This document shows positions 35,440 through 48,200 of a stretch of DNA of 64,000 bases, piece by piece. Where the stretch lies: positions 1,116,001-1,180,000 of the forward strand of contig BSBN01000334.1 of NCBI GenBank assembly GCA_027924645.1, in the 5' to 3' direction. The stretch comes from Cunninghamia lanceolata (lineage: Eukaryota; Streptophyta; Pinopsida; Cupressales; Cupressaceae). Each line of letters starts with the position of its first letter. Position 1 is the stretch's first letter. A program made the translations under genes and the position numbers. The notes under the pieces are model-generated. The model was not told where the DNA came from, searched no databases, and saw nothing but the letters and a program-made list of their open reading frames with translations.

Positions 35440-38400
35440 TCAGTCTAGAAGACCAACCGAAGCTAAAGAGGATCTTAGCTTCTCCCTTGTCACTACCTTT
35501 GTAAACATATCCGCTGGATTTTCATCTGTATGTATCTTTTCCAGCCTTAACTGTCCATTATCCAACACTGACCAAATGAAGTGATACCTCAACTGTATGT
35601 GTTTGGTCTTTGAATGTAAAGTAGAATTCTTTGCAAGATGTATGGCACTCTGACTGTCTATTTACAAAGAACTATTAGCCTATTGTTTACCCAATTCTTC
35701 CATGAAAGATTGCAGCCATATCATCTCCTTGCTTGCCTCTGTTGCAGCTACATATTCTACCTCTGTGTTGGATAAAGCAACCACCTTTTGCAACCTGGAA
35801 ATCTAACTCACTGATGTTCCTCCTACAGTAAAGACATAACCTGTAGTACTCCGCCTGGTATCAATATCCCCTGCCAAATCTGAGTCTACATAACCTACTA
35901 AATCAGTATTAGAGCCCCCAAAACATAAGTGTTTATTAGATGTACCTCTCAAATATCTGAGAATCCATTTTACCGCATTCCAATGCTCAAATCTGGGATG
36001 ACTCATATGCCTACTAATGACTCCTACAGCATGTACAATATCCGGTCTCATGCATACCATGGCATACATTAAACTTCCTATAGCTGAAGCATATGGTACC
36101 TTAGACATTTTTTCTTCCTCCTCTTGTGTCTTTGGACACATCTCCTTAGTCAATTTCAAATGACTAGACAAAGGTGTGCGGACAGCTTTTGCATTCTCCA
36201 TATGAAATCTCTGCAACACCTTTTCAACATAAGCAGCCTGAGATAGAGTCAATTTTCTGTTCTTCCTATCTCTGCAAATTTTCATACCAAGGATTTGTTA
36301 TGCTGCCCCCAAATCCTTCATATCAAATGACTGTGCTAACTGATGTTTTAACTCTCTGATGTGATCCATGTTAGACCTAGCTACAAGCATGTCATCAACA
36401 TATAAACATAAAATAATGTAGCTATCATTATCTAACCTCTTAAAATAAACACAATGGTCAGAATTACACCTGTTGTAGCCTTGCTCAGCCATAAAACTAT
36501 CAAATTTTAAATACCATTGTCGAGGTGCTTGTTTTAGGCCATACAAACTCTTCTTCAATTTGCACACTTGTTTCTCCTTACCTTTGACCTCAAATCCCTA
36601 TGGTTGTGCCATGTATATCTCCTCCTCCAAATCACCATGGAGAAAGGCAGTTTTCACATCTAGTTGTTCCAAATGCAAATCTTCAGCAGCCACAATACTT
36701 AAAACAGTACGAATAGAAGTCATCTTGACAACCGGAGAAAATATCTCATCAAAATCAATGCCCTGTTTCTGTCCAAATCCTTTTACAACTAACCTGGCCT
36801 TAAATCTTTTCTTACCTCCATCTTCCTCTTTCAACCTGTAAACCCATTTGTTTGGTAAAGCCTTTTTACCTGCAGGTAACTTACATAATTCCCAAGTCTG
36901 ATTTTTCAGCAAGGAGTCCATTTCTTCTTTCATGGCAAGCTCCCACCGAACTTGTGTATTCACCTGCATAGTTTCATCATACCCTTCTGTTCACCAGCAT
37001 CTGTTAACAAAATAGAATACAAAGAGGGAGAAAACCTTTTAGGAGGTCTACTTATCCTTGTTGACCGTCTAACATTCACTGGAGTTTGTGGTATTTCTGG
37101 TTGCTGTTGTGGAGCATGAGGAGCCACTAGAACATCACTATTTGGAGTATCATCCAGCACCACATAATCCTTTTCTTTCTTCTCATGCTGCTGCAACTGA
37201 TCTTTGTACAACACCTTCTCATTGAATATAACATCCCTGCTTCTCACAATTTTTTTATTTTCAAAATCCCAAAGCCTATAACCAAATTCATCAATGCCAT
37301 ATCCAACGAAGGTACATTTTTTGATTTCGCATCTAGCTTGGTTCTATTTTCAGAATCTATATGTGCAAATGCTTCACAGCCAAAGGTTTTCAGAAAAGAA
37401 TAACTCACTTTCTTACCTGTCCATGCTTCCTCTGGAATACCACAGCCCAAAGGAACAGAAGGACCTCTGTTAATTAAATATACAACAGTGTTGACAGCCT
37501 CTGCCCACATGTTTAAAGGCAGCCCAGCATGCAATCTCATGGTCCTTGCATGCTCCATTATTGTCCTATTCATGCGTTTAGCCACTCCATTTTCCTATGG
37601 AGTCCCTGGAACCATTTTCTACTTACGAATTCCATTAAAGAAACAATAATCTTCAAATTCTTTGCTGCAATACTCACCGCCATTATCAGATCTGAGACAT
37701 TTTAATCGTTTACCTATCTCATTTTCAACCAAGCTTCTCCATTTCTTAAATGTTTCAAATACATCAGATTTCTATCTAAGGAAATAAATCCAGACCTTCC
37801 TAGTTGCATCATCTATGAATGTAACATAATACCGAGAGCCACTGAAAGAAGATACCTGAGCTGGTCCCCATACATCTATATGCACAAGCTCCAATTTTTT
37901 ATTTTTCTTTTGCTTCCCATCTCTGAGAAAATTGACTCTCTTTTGTTTTCCATACACACAACTTTCACAGAAATCCATATTAATACATTTCAGACCTAGT
38001 AAAACTTTCTTAGAATGAAGTACCTTCGTACCTTTTTCACTCATATGCCCAAGTCTGTTATGCCACAGTGTTGTTTCAGAACCTGCAGCAACTTGTCCAG
38101 TCGCTTCCTGCAAACCTGCAGCAACTATTTCTGAACCTGTTTGTTTTTTCTCTATAACATCTAAAGTAGAAGGAACAGTATGACCTGTACAAAGATATAA
38201 GGTGCCTACTTTCACACCTTTTGCTACTACTAAGGCACCTTTTGAAACCTTCCAATTTTTATCAATAAATATAACAGTGCAACCTTGTTCAGTTAGCTGC
38301 CCTGCTGAAATTAAATTCCTACTGAGCCTTGGAACATGCCTTACCTCTTGAAGTAGCCAATGATTCCCATTCTGCAACTTAATCTTGATTCTTCCCTTTC

Positions 38401-39390
38401 CAACAATCTAACAGGGTTCGTTATCTCCCAAATAAACCAGCCCAAAGTCCCCTTGGACATAATCAAGAAAATAACTTCTATGGGGCATAGCATGAAATGA
38501 GGCCCCTGAATCTAAAACCCATGAATCATCAGCATTATCTAGGGAAAGAATCAAAGTGTCATCTTCAGATTTATTACTTACCACATTTGCTTCCTTATTG
38601 TCTTCTTGTTTGTCTCCTTCTTTATTTTCTGAGACCAGCAATCTTTCTTCAGATGACCTAGTTTTCCACAGTACTAGCAATCTTTCTATCCTTTGGTTTG
38701 GGATCTTTTGTCCTTTGATTTTGCTCGTGACTTCCCATGACCTCCAGAACCTTTTCCTCTCTCCTTTGATCCGCCCCTACTTTCTACATTCAAAACACTA
38801 CCTGATTTGGATCCACCTGAGCTTTTCTTACGAATTTCTTCACCTAGAATAACACCAACAACATCATCAAATTTTAAGGTATTTGAACAAGAAACAGAGT
38901 TACTAACCACCATTACCAAACTATCCCAGCTTTCAGGTAATGAACATACTATCAAGAGAGCTCTAACTTCATCAAATTTTACATTTACAGAAGTCAATTG
39001 ACTGACAATCGTATTAAATTCATTTAAATGATTTGTCACAGATCCACCTTCAACCATTTTCAGATTAAACAAACGCTTCATAAGAAATACCTTATTTGAG
39101 GCTCAGGGTTTTTCATACAATTTAGCCAAAGCTTTCATCAGACCATCTGTTGTCTTCTCTTCCATTATATTGAATGCCACCAACGGTGCCAGGCACAACC
39201 GAATGGTTCCCAGTGCCTTTTTGTCAAGAAGATTCCAATCCTCATCAGACATTGTTGCCAGTTTCTTGGCTACTCCTTCCAACGGCATCCATAAATCCTT
39301 TTGATAGAGGTGATCCTCCATCTACATCTTCCATAACTGATAGTTCTACCCATTGAATTTATCGACCTTCAATCTTCCCTTGTTCGCCAT
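35440..39390 (-). pseudogene. Copia gag-pol of the first Tork-like element
   Basis: Start ATG at 39390 (MANKGRLKVDKFNG), stop at 35440 (SVGLLD). Order: gag with LYQKDLW and a CCHC knuckle (YCGKLGHLKKDCW, about 38650); protease WVLDSGASFHAM (about 38500); pre-integrase LWHNRLGHMSEKG and CESCVYGKQKR (38080-37930); integrase (37900-37244); RT with [40 protein letters not shown] and YVDDMLVA (36969-36298); RNase H with LVGYVDSDLAGD and HSKTKHIQLRYHFI (36000-35440). The order PR-IN-RT-RH defines copia, and the motif set resembles Tnt1/Tork. Stops include NG*NYQLW (TGG to TAG) and KM*MEDH (CAG to TAG). Confidence 0.9.
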
Positions 39391-39443
39391 TGCTCCCACT
39401 CAACCGTGAGACTTTCCTGCAGACGATAATCAAACATAACCTG

Positions 39444-39457
39444 GCTCTGATACCACT
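39444..39457 (-). other. Primer binding site, initiator methionine tRNA
   Basis: The coding strand reads TGGTATCAGAGCC two bases after the 5' LTR, the classic plant copia site complementary to the 3' end of initiator tRNA-Met. Confidence 0.92.
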
Positions 39458-39917
39458 TGTTAGGGTTAGCCGACAGAAGATATCAATTAAATGCAAATAA
39501 AGATTAAATAGAAAAATGGAAATACACATAATTAATAACAGCGAGAGACAAGATTTAACGTGGTTCACCCAAACTCGGGCTACATCCACCAAACAGAGAG
39601 TCCAATATTATTATCCAGTAAATCAAAACGATTACAATCAGCAATCCCTGCAACTCAATACTGCTGTAAATGCTACAATACAATACCCAAACCCTAACCC
39701 TTGGCCGCTTTTTATCAAGCCTTTTTGTCGGTTACAAAAATTAGTGTTTTCTTATGTCGGTCATAAAAAATAGGATTTTTTAAGTCGGCCCTAAAAAAAA
39801 TTTCTCGGGGGCTGCCGCCCCCAAACCCCCGCTCGAGGCTTGGCCTAGCCCCAAACCCCAGTGAGGATACATGGCTAGTGTACAGTACTTTCCTGATCAA
39901 GTCTCCACCTACCAACA
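39458..39917 (-). repeat. 5' LTR of the first Tork-like copia
   Basis: 460 bases with the same termini as 34867-35302. On the coding strand GATAAAAAG near 39715 is a weak TATA-like site. Confidence 0.9.
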
Positions 39918-40754
39918 CAATGCACATCCAAGGACATGTTCACAAAACTACAAGGTCAACCATTCACTTCCAGAGGAATGGAGAGCATTCTAGTGGGTCT
40001 TCAATACTGCACCAATCTATGAGAGCACGGTCCAGTGGTCTATCATACATAACTTTCACATCAGAGGGAAATATTATTTGAGACTTTGGAAATAGCACCT
40101 TCACTGCCTTCTTGACACAATCTTAGAACTGCATAGCCACATATACAACTGCGGAGGAATGCAAAGCATTCCATTATCTTTCTAGAAACATCTTCATAGA
40201 ACCAACTTTATCTTCAATCTATCAGCAGAAAAAGATCCTTTCGGTGATCAAAACATCATGAAACTTGGAACATACATAAAAGAACACTATATGAAGCTAT
40301 GTTCCAAACCATAGAAGCTCAATAGCACAATGATGAAAATGTAGAGCAATCTTCTAGACAATTTTCAAAGAGCAGACATTCTGAAACAATGACTGTCACC
40401 TGCTTCCGGAGGCCAAGCCTTCATTACATTACCACATACAACTCAGGATCAGTAGGATAGATCATACAACATGCTTCAAGCCATCAGGCATCCTTTCTTA
40501 ACATCTGATTCTCGTAGTGCTTCTAATTCCCATATTAATAAGGCTTCAAACTCAACTCTACTTTGATTAGAAATGTTACTTTTAGGAACTCTAATCATTA
40601 GCTTTCTCTTCCTTATCAAATTGTAGAAATGTTACTTTCATGATAGTGCTGACATCAGTATATACATCAGTGTATGCTATGTTGACATCAATGTATGATA
40701 TGTTGGCACCAATGTATGTTATGTTGACATCAATGACACCACATATGGCCAACA
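39918..40754 (-). repeat. Partial 3' LTR of the SIRE-like copia
   Basis: The LTR begins on the coding strand at 40754 (TGTTGGCCATATG) and runs down to 39918, where it stops at the border of the Tork-like element. 39918-40605 matches 24986-25640. The distal half of this LTR is missing. Confidence 0.8.
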
Positions 40755-41043
40755 ATCTCCCCTTTGTCATCAATGGAAATATATGCTTCCCCTTAGACTC
40801 TCTCCCCCTTTGAGATCAAGGAAAAAGGGATCCAATACTTTCTCATTCTCCCCCTTTTATCAACAATCATATATCTACAAATATTTTCTTGTAAGCTCCC
40901 CCTATAATCAGTCACTACTACTCGCTCCCCCTGAGAGGTAGCTATCGTCAGTCTAGCATAAAGATATAGCATGAACTCCCCCTAGACATATGCATCACTA
41001 TGCATCTTTAACAAGAAGAGGGAGGGGAAATTACCCCTAACCT
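40755..41043 (-). other. 3' untranslated region and polypurine tract of the SIRE-like element
   Basis: On the coding strand the tract AAAGGGGAGAT abuts the LTR. GGGGGAG-type purine clusters occur several more times before it (near 40802, 40850, 40905, 40930 and 40978). The phrase TTGATGACAAAGGGGAGATT is typical of SIRE-like elements. Confidence 0.7.
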
Positions 41044-41688
41044 CTACCAGAGATCCTCAAAGATGTCTTTTACAAGATTCTTTGTAAAGATATCTACAAT
41101 TTGATGCTTTGTTTGGACATATTCCAACTTCACTTCCTTATTTACAACCTTCTCTCTCAAAAAGGGATACTTGATTGCTTTGTGCTTGGTTCTGGAATAG
41201 ATCACTAGATACTTGGAAATATTTCTAGCACTTTTATTATCACACAAAATATGAATAGGCTCATCATAGAATATCTTGATATCCTTCAGAGTTTGCTTCA
41301 TCCATAACACTTGTGTACAGCAAGAGGCTGCTGTAATATACTTTACTTCTGCAGCAGATAAGGACATTGAATACTACTTCTTACTCTGTCATGATACCAA
41401 TTTGCTTCCTAGAAAGAAAGAACTACCACTTGTACTTCTATCATCAACACAACTAACCCAATTAGCATTAGTGTATGAACTCAAATCAAAGTCATTACCT
41501 TTTGGATACCATAGACCATAGTCATGAGTTCCTTTCAAGTATCTAAATATCCTTTTCATTGCCTTCTCATGTGTTTGTTTAGGATTGGCTTGATATCTAG
41601 CAACCACACATACTACATGCATAATGTTAGGTCTAGAAGTAGTTAAGTACAATAGTGCTCCAATCATAGACCTATAGGTAGTCTGGTC
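41044..41688 (-). pseudogene. SIRE-like pol, 3' part (end of RT and RNase H)
   Basis: Continues the frame left at 51473: MIGALLYLTTSRPNIMHVVC, then RNase H segments LSSYTNANWVSCVDDRSTSG, EVKYITAASCCTQVLWMKQ, DNKSARNISK and HKAIKYPFLREKV. It ends DIFTKNLVKDIFEDLW. Joining across the nested element restores the normal copia order without an obvious gap. Stops are present, so it is inactive. Confidence 0.85.
41684..41688. repeat. Target-site duplication of the nested copia, left (TGGTC)
   Basis: TGGTC precedes the left LTR, and TGATC follows the right LTR at 51473-51477. Four of five bases match, which fits an old 5-bp duplication with one transition. Confidence 0.6.
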
Positions 41689-42108
41689 TATTAGGGTTAG
41701 GGCAGATCAAAGAAATAAACACTAACAATTATATGCAGATTAAATAACCCAAATATAACAATGAGGAATAACACAAAAGAGATCAACACAAAAATTTAGC
41801 AGGGTTCACCCAATATGGGCTACATCCACAGAAACTCAGCCATCCAATGATTTTATTATCTAGTGCAAAACAGATTACAATGTCATGAATACATTGCTAT
41901 AACATACATCCCAGCCTTTTATACCAAGCTTTTTAGAAGCTTCTAGAATTAGGGTTTTGCAATGTCATTTTTCTTTTGTCAGTTAACAAAAAATTAACAA
42001 CTGACTCCAATCGTCCAAAAAAGGAGGGAAAAAGCTCCACACCCAAACCCTGGTGAGGATACATAACTTGTGTATAGCACTTGCATGATTAGTCACCACA
42101 TACCAACA
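41689..42108 (-). repeat. 3' LTR of the nested Tork-like copia
   Basis: About 420 bases aligned with 51054-51472. The first TG is mutated to TA. On the coding strand it contains TATAAAAGG. Confidence 0.85.
41915..41923 (-). promoter_or_regulatory. TATA box in the nested copia LTR
   Basis: CCTTTTATA reads TATAAAAGG on the coding strand, in GGTATAAAAGGCTGGG. The other LTR has a damaged form at about 51277 (TTATAAGCGG). Confidence 0.6.
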
Positions 42109-45100
42109 ATTTCCCACTTGGAGACTGATCAAGCTCCACACCAAACAATCTCCCACTTAGAGACTGATCTTGGATGACATCGCTGTGCTTGTAGCTCCCA
42201 CTGGATTACAGGCTTGGCTAGTTTCTTAAGTCCACCATTATCAGTCATGAAGGTGTTGGTCATGATGGTGGTCATTCACAAACATAGAATAAAAGTTACA
42301 CAACAACCTTTACTCATCTTGAAAGATACGATGAATTCAGAGAATTCATGATCCCAAGTCTCCGGTGATTAGGTCTTAATCTACTGACGTTACTCAGTGG
42401 TTGATGTGTGTTGCTGTTTTCCATTCAGGGGCCTTACGTATTTCTGCAAAGTTCACATTATTCCTCCAAATATCCTGCTCTGTATGTCTGCCCTGCATAA
42501 CTCTCCAATAATTTTACCTCTGCACTTATGGATTCACTCAAATAATGTGCCTACAGGCTGATATTTGCATGATTTCTACCACTATTACAATTCTTTGCAT
42601 GATATTTTCAATACTACATGCATTTGACTCAAATATGCTAATGATTTTCAGTTACCTACGGGATTTTAGCATATTTCTCTGTTTCTGCTTCTTATTTATC
42701 ATGATTTGCAGTTATGGTGATGAATTTATGAAATTAAAAAAAAGAAAAAGGGCTAAAGAATGAGATTCCCAAAATTACTTGACTTAGATCACTGATCTAC
42801 ATACAAGCTCCCATACATGCAATGAAAAGAAGGAAACTAGAATCATACTTCACCAGGACATTCCACAAATCCGCATGATCTAGTGCAAATCTTCAAAGGA
42901 AAAGTTGACAACAACATGTAATGAAATGAAAGCGCTTCCAGTTGAACACAGCATTCACCAGTACATATCCAGAAATCAACAAGAAGATTACGTAAAATTT
43001 ACAATCAGGATGTAATCTGAAACTTCATATCCATTCAGTATGCTCAAGAACAGGTACATTTACAGTGATCTGAAGAAAGAACCTTGACATTTCAACAATT
43101 CTATCCTCATTAGTCTCAGTAATCCGATCTCCTAATTGATTCTACAGTAATTAGCCTTAATGCGCCAGATGCGTCTGTGTATTCTAATGTATCTCTCCAC
43201 TTCTCTTCTCAGGCTCTGGCCTTTATATAGAGCAAATGCCAGAAAATGGTTACAGTGATCCAAGGATCAGGATCCTCTCATAACAAACAACGGTCCAGAT
43301 GAAAAGCACATGCTTCGCCAGGTAGCAAATGTACAGCTGGCACAGAATATTCCAGCATCTTTAACTTGATTCGGTCTCCAGCTGGCGAACAGCATATTTG
43401 ACAATATCCTCCTCATTTCTGGTTCATGTTGCCTCCATGCGCAACTTTGTAATTATCAGCTTCAGCAGCAGCTCTAACAGCATCATGACTTCAATGCTCA
43501 GCTTCAGCAGCATCATCATGACTTCAATGCTCAGCTTCAGCGGCAGCATCATGACTTCCTGCAAGTAAACAGACAAACATTAAGTTCATCATCATGCGGA
43601 TAAACAACAGGAAGTAAAACATTTTATTAAACAAGCCCCCAAAAATGTGCAGCTACAGGCAATCGGGCTCCAAATCAGTGGAAAATTATGCACTAAATGC
43701 ATAAACATCTCCAAAACACCCTGGTCAACCATCGTTGACTGGGAAATCAGCAATCGGGTCTTCAAATTTCCATCGCTTCATGTTCTCGCCCATTTTCATG
43801 TGTATCGGGTTCAAATATGATCATGAAGATCTCAAAATATACAAGGAAATGACCGCCCTTTTTCATCCTTCGAATCGGGCTCTGCATGCTCTGTTTGCAT
43901 GTTTCGGGTCATCATCATCATATTCGCATCGGTGTGACCACATATGATCAGGGTGACAATATTAGACTTGGCCGATGGCAACAGTTATACCGACGCCAAA
44001 AATCATGATGATGCCCAACTCTATGTCTTCTACCTAGCCGCAGGATATCATGAAATATGATGCTCCTCTCCTTCCGAATGCTCTGATGAAAAGCACATCA
44101 GGATGTTTCGCTTCTGCATATTGGGGAAAGAAAGACATCATCGTCATCATCATGATGAAGATAAACAGGAGGATTTGGAATATGATCCTGCTACTGAGGA
44201 AAGGAATATCATGGTGACGTCATCGTCATCATCAGGCTCCATTAAAATGCAAAAGGATGACGTCACCGTCATGTTTCGTTAAGATCAAGGATAAAATGCA
44301 ACATCGGGTCACCTTAGGAAGATGATCAGGCTAAAAATATGATGAACCCTTTTTGCGGCCAAGGTAACCCTCTCGAAAGATTAGGATGATGATGATCATC
44401 ATCATCATATCCGCACTAGGTGATTTAAAATATGATCCTGCTGAATGTCCAGATGACATCATCAGGATATCCGGGGCCTTTGTTAATCTTCGAACATGAC
44501 ATCATCGTCATCATCATATTGGCGAACAGGATCATGCCTTGGAAAAGATCCTGCCGAAGGAGAAAGGTGATGGTGACGTCATCCTGATATTTGCTTCTTC
44601 GTTTATCAGGTCGGGATGACGTCATCAGGATATTTGCAAAAGGTTATACTTCTCGGCAGGAGGATACTACGAAATGTCGGGTAGAGAAACAAGATCATGA
44701 TGATCTTGTCAACATGACTTAGGAATGAAATATCACCCTCCCTTTGAAAGATAAGGTGATCATCATGATCACGCAAAAGGAGATCAGGAGGATATTACGA
44801 AATGTGATCCTGCCTTGAAAGATCATGATGATGATGATCACCAGGACTTTGACGTGCGCGTGCAAATTATGCAGATGGTGGGTTTCTTAAGTAGGGTGAT
44901 ATTATAATATCAGCATGATATTATAATATCAGGTGATGTTAGAATATCATGATGCTCGCGATGTTTCCAAGGCCGCTTGACGGGTAAAACACACTATCAC
45001 TTAAGATTGACGTCCGGATGTTTCAGGACTGCATGATTTTTATCAGGTGATAGAGTAAGATCATGATGATGACCTTTCGCGATACAAAAGACCGCTTCGA

Positions 45101-45243
45101 TGGGGACAACCTACTACGACTTAAAGTTGACGTCCGGATATTTTGACCTCAGGATATTATCAGGGGCGTTTCAAATATGATGATGATGATCATCATACAG
45201 CAATTATCAGGTTTGACCAAAACTTTGACTGTGCATAACTCCC
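42109..45243 (-). other. Long noncoding 3' region of the nested copia
   Basis: No recognisable domain. It starts with the duplicated polypurine-tract region. From about 44100 to 45420 it is dominated by GATGATCATCATC-type self-complementary words. The palindromic octamer TGACGTCA occurs at 44215, 44258, 44574 and 44617. The related element at 34867-39917 has less than 150 bases here, so about 3 kb was gained in this copy or lost from the other. Confidence 0.6.
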
Positions 45244-48200
45244 TCATATGGACGAATTTTTGACTGATGTAAAAGGCAAACCTGCATGGAATTTCAAGCT
45301 CTTTCTAAATATGAGGTCATAGAAACAAAATATGAACTTTGACAAACTAACCTCATGATGATGACCAACCTCATCCTGACCCTCATGATGATGATGCACC
45401 TGACTTATTTTTACCAAACCGCTAGAAAGCAGACAACACAAGCCAAGCCAAAAAGTTGGGTCCCTGTTTTGCCAAGTCAAAATGGGGCGTGTTGTGTAAC
45501 CACACAACAGAAGGCCAACAGAAATTGATGAGGAAATCAGTTTCTCCCATGTAACTGCCTTTGTGAACCAATCTGCAGGATTCTGACTTGTGTGAATTTT
45601 CTCTAGCTTCAACTGCCCATCCTCTAAAACTGATCGGATGAAGTGGTATCTAAGCTGTATGTGCTTAGTTTTTGAATGCAAAGCTGAATTCTTAGCAAGA
45701 TGAATGGCACTCTAGCTATCAGTGTACAAAGAGCTATCTTCTTGTCGTTGCCCTAATTCCTCCAAAAAATGTTGTAACCAAATCATCTCCTTGCTAGCTT
45801 ATGTAGCAGCAACATACTCAACTTCAGTGGTTGAAAGCAACAACCTTTTGCAGTCTTGAAATCCAACTGACTGCAGTACCTCCTACAGTAAAGACATACC
45901 CTATAGTACTTCCCTGCTATCAATATCACCTACTAGATTAGGGTCAACATATCCTTTTAGAGCAGAATTTGTTCCTCCAAAACATAGTTTCTTTGAAGTA
46001 GTACCTCTCAAATATCAGAGAATCCATTTTACAACATTCCAATGTTCCATTCCTAGATTGCTCATATACCTACTCACAACTCCCACTACATGTGCAATAT
46101 CTAGCCTTGTGCATACCATTGCATACATCAAGCTGCCAACTATTGATGCATATGGTATCTTAGACATTTTGTCTTCCTCCTCTTGTGTCTTTGGACACAT
46201 CTCCTTAGTCAACTTAAAATGACTAGGCAAAGGTGTACTAACTGATTCTGCATTCTGCATGTTAAACCTTTTCAACACCTTCTCTACATATTCACTTTGG
46301 GACAAAAATAATTTTTTGTTTATCCTATCCCGTGTGATCCTCATACCAAGGATTTGTTTTGCTACACCCAAATCCTTCATAGAAAATGAATTTGTTAATT
46401 TATACTTAAGTTCATTAATATGCTGCATGTTAGACCCAGCAACAAGCATGTCATCAACATAAAGCAACAGGATAATATAGCTGCCATTACCTAATTTCTT
46501 GAAATAAACACAATAATCAAAATGACATTTTTTGTAACCTTGTTCAGAAATAAAACTATCAAATTTCAAATACCATTGCCGAGGTGCTTGCTTTAGGCCA
46601 TACAAACTCTTCTTTAACCTGCACACAAAATCCTCCTTACCCTTGACCTTATATCCCTGTGGTAGCTGCATGTATATTTCCTCTTCCAAATCCCCATGGA
46701 GAAAAGTTGTTTTCACATCTAGCTATTCAAGATACAAGTCTTCTATAGCCACAAGACTTAGAATAGTTCTAATAGAAGTCATCTTTACAACCGAATAAAA
46801 TATTTCATCAAAATCTATACCTTTTTTCTATGCAAAACCTTTTACCACGAGTCTGGCCTTATATCTTTTCTTGCCTCCATCTTCTTCCTTCAATTTGTAA
46901 ACCCATTTATTTGGCAATGCTTTTTTACCTGCTGGCAATTAGACTAAGTTTGATGTAATGGTAGGGATAGCACACAAAAGCAAGTTTTCATTTACCACTT
47001 GGCTGATCACATATTATCTTGACTGTTCTCTTATCATGTATTGCTTCAAGATTAGGAAAATATGTCATTTCATGGTTTGAATGCATAAGCTACCCACCAA
47101 AGCTCCCAACCACCTTGGACCACACTAAAATGACTAGGGGATACTCACCAAACTCACAAAACAACTTAGCAACTTGTTGTTCCTACTGTCCCTTCACAAC
47201 TAGGTCGACTTGCTTATAGTCCTCATTCTAAGGTTTTTTAGTCATAACTTGAAAGTTACCTAGAAAACCCATGAAAACAATAGGTTTTTAGATACCCATT
47301 ATGGAGTTGTACAACATAATAAACATGCAGTATATGTTATTTTGGAATAGATGTCTCAAAAATGGATTGTTCATGTTGTTCCTATGCCTAATTAAGACAT
47401 CAAATGAAGTATTTTTGGCATTACTTTCATAAAATGACACAAACCCATGAAATGAAACCTGTTTTGGGTACCCATTATCCCCTTACATAACATATATTTC
47501 ATGCATGTATGATTTTTTTGTAACAAATGTCTCAAAAATAGGACTATTCATGTTGCACTAGGCCTAATTAGGTCTCCTACACATAGCCAAAATATGTAAA
47601 ACTTGCTCTACACCCCCAAAACCTATTCCAAGGCATCAAATTGACTAAAAATGGATTGAATAAGGTTATTTTAGGGTTCTTTAACCACCATGATTCAACC
47701 ATGCATCAAACTACTCTTCTACCTAGTCTAGAAGCCTCAATACATGAATGTTTTGAACTTCAAAAGTTGCAACAGTCCCATAAAACTGCTCCCCTACTCC
47801 TGCAATGAAATTCAACATGTAAATACAACCTAACTAACATCATTCCATCCATTCTTGGCCTATGACATAGGAGGAATGGAGTAGAAACACATCTTTTTGC
47901 TCAAACCCTTAAAACTAGGGAATGGAAACCAAATTCAAAAATTTGACTGTAAAATGCTTAAAGAGCTATGAAATTCCACCTAATATGACTCAAATGAAAT
48001 TTAGTACCATCCTTCAAACATTTTCAGTCATTTTTACCCTTGACAGTATAGTACAGCTTGCACAAGGATGTTGGAACAGCAAGAATACAAAGAAAATGCA
48101 GAAAACTCATAAGATTACTATTATTTCTCCTCCAAAGCTACATCCTCCTTGCTACCTCAAGGTATATAAGGAAAAAGATAAAGGTTTACAATGAATTCCA

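Larger units (their letters stand above)
34867..39917 (-). mobile_element. Ty1/copia retrotransposon, Tnt1/Tork-like, 5.05 kb
   Basis: Two LTRs (34867-35302 and 39458-39917) share TGTTAGGGTTAGCC and CACCTACCAACA termini. The primer site matches initiator methionine tRNA, and gag-pol runs on the minus strand. Flanking bases GGAAT and CAATG do not form a target duplication. The left flank is Tat-derived and the right flank is SIRE-like LTR. The ends may therefore come from different insertions joined by recombination, or the left flank was lost. The genes are broken by several stops. Confidence 0.9.

Noticed and set aside
42545..42763. Plus-strand hydrophobic 72-residue frame as a small membrane protein
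   Set aside because: It lies in the noncoding 3' region of a minus-strand copia, with no supporting context or similarity.
44425..44625. Minus-strand frame in the copia 3' region
   Set aside because: It consists of Asp/Met/Ser-rich translation of GATGATCATC repeats.
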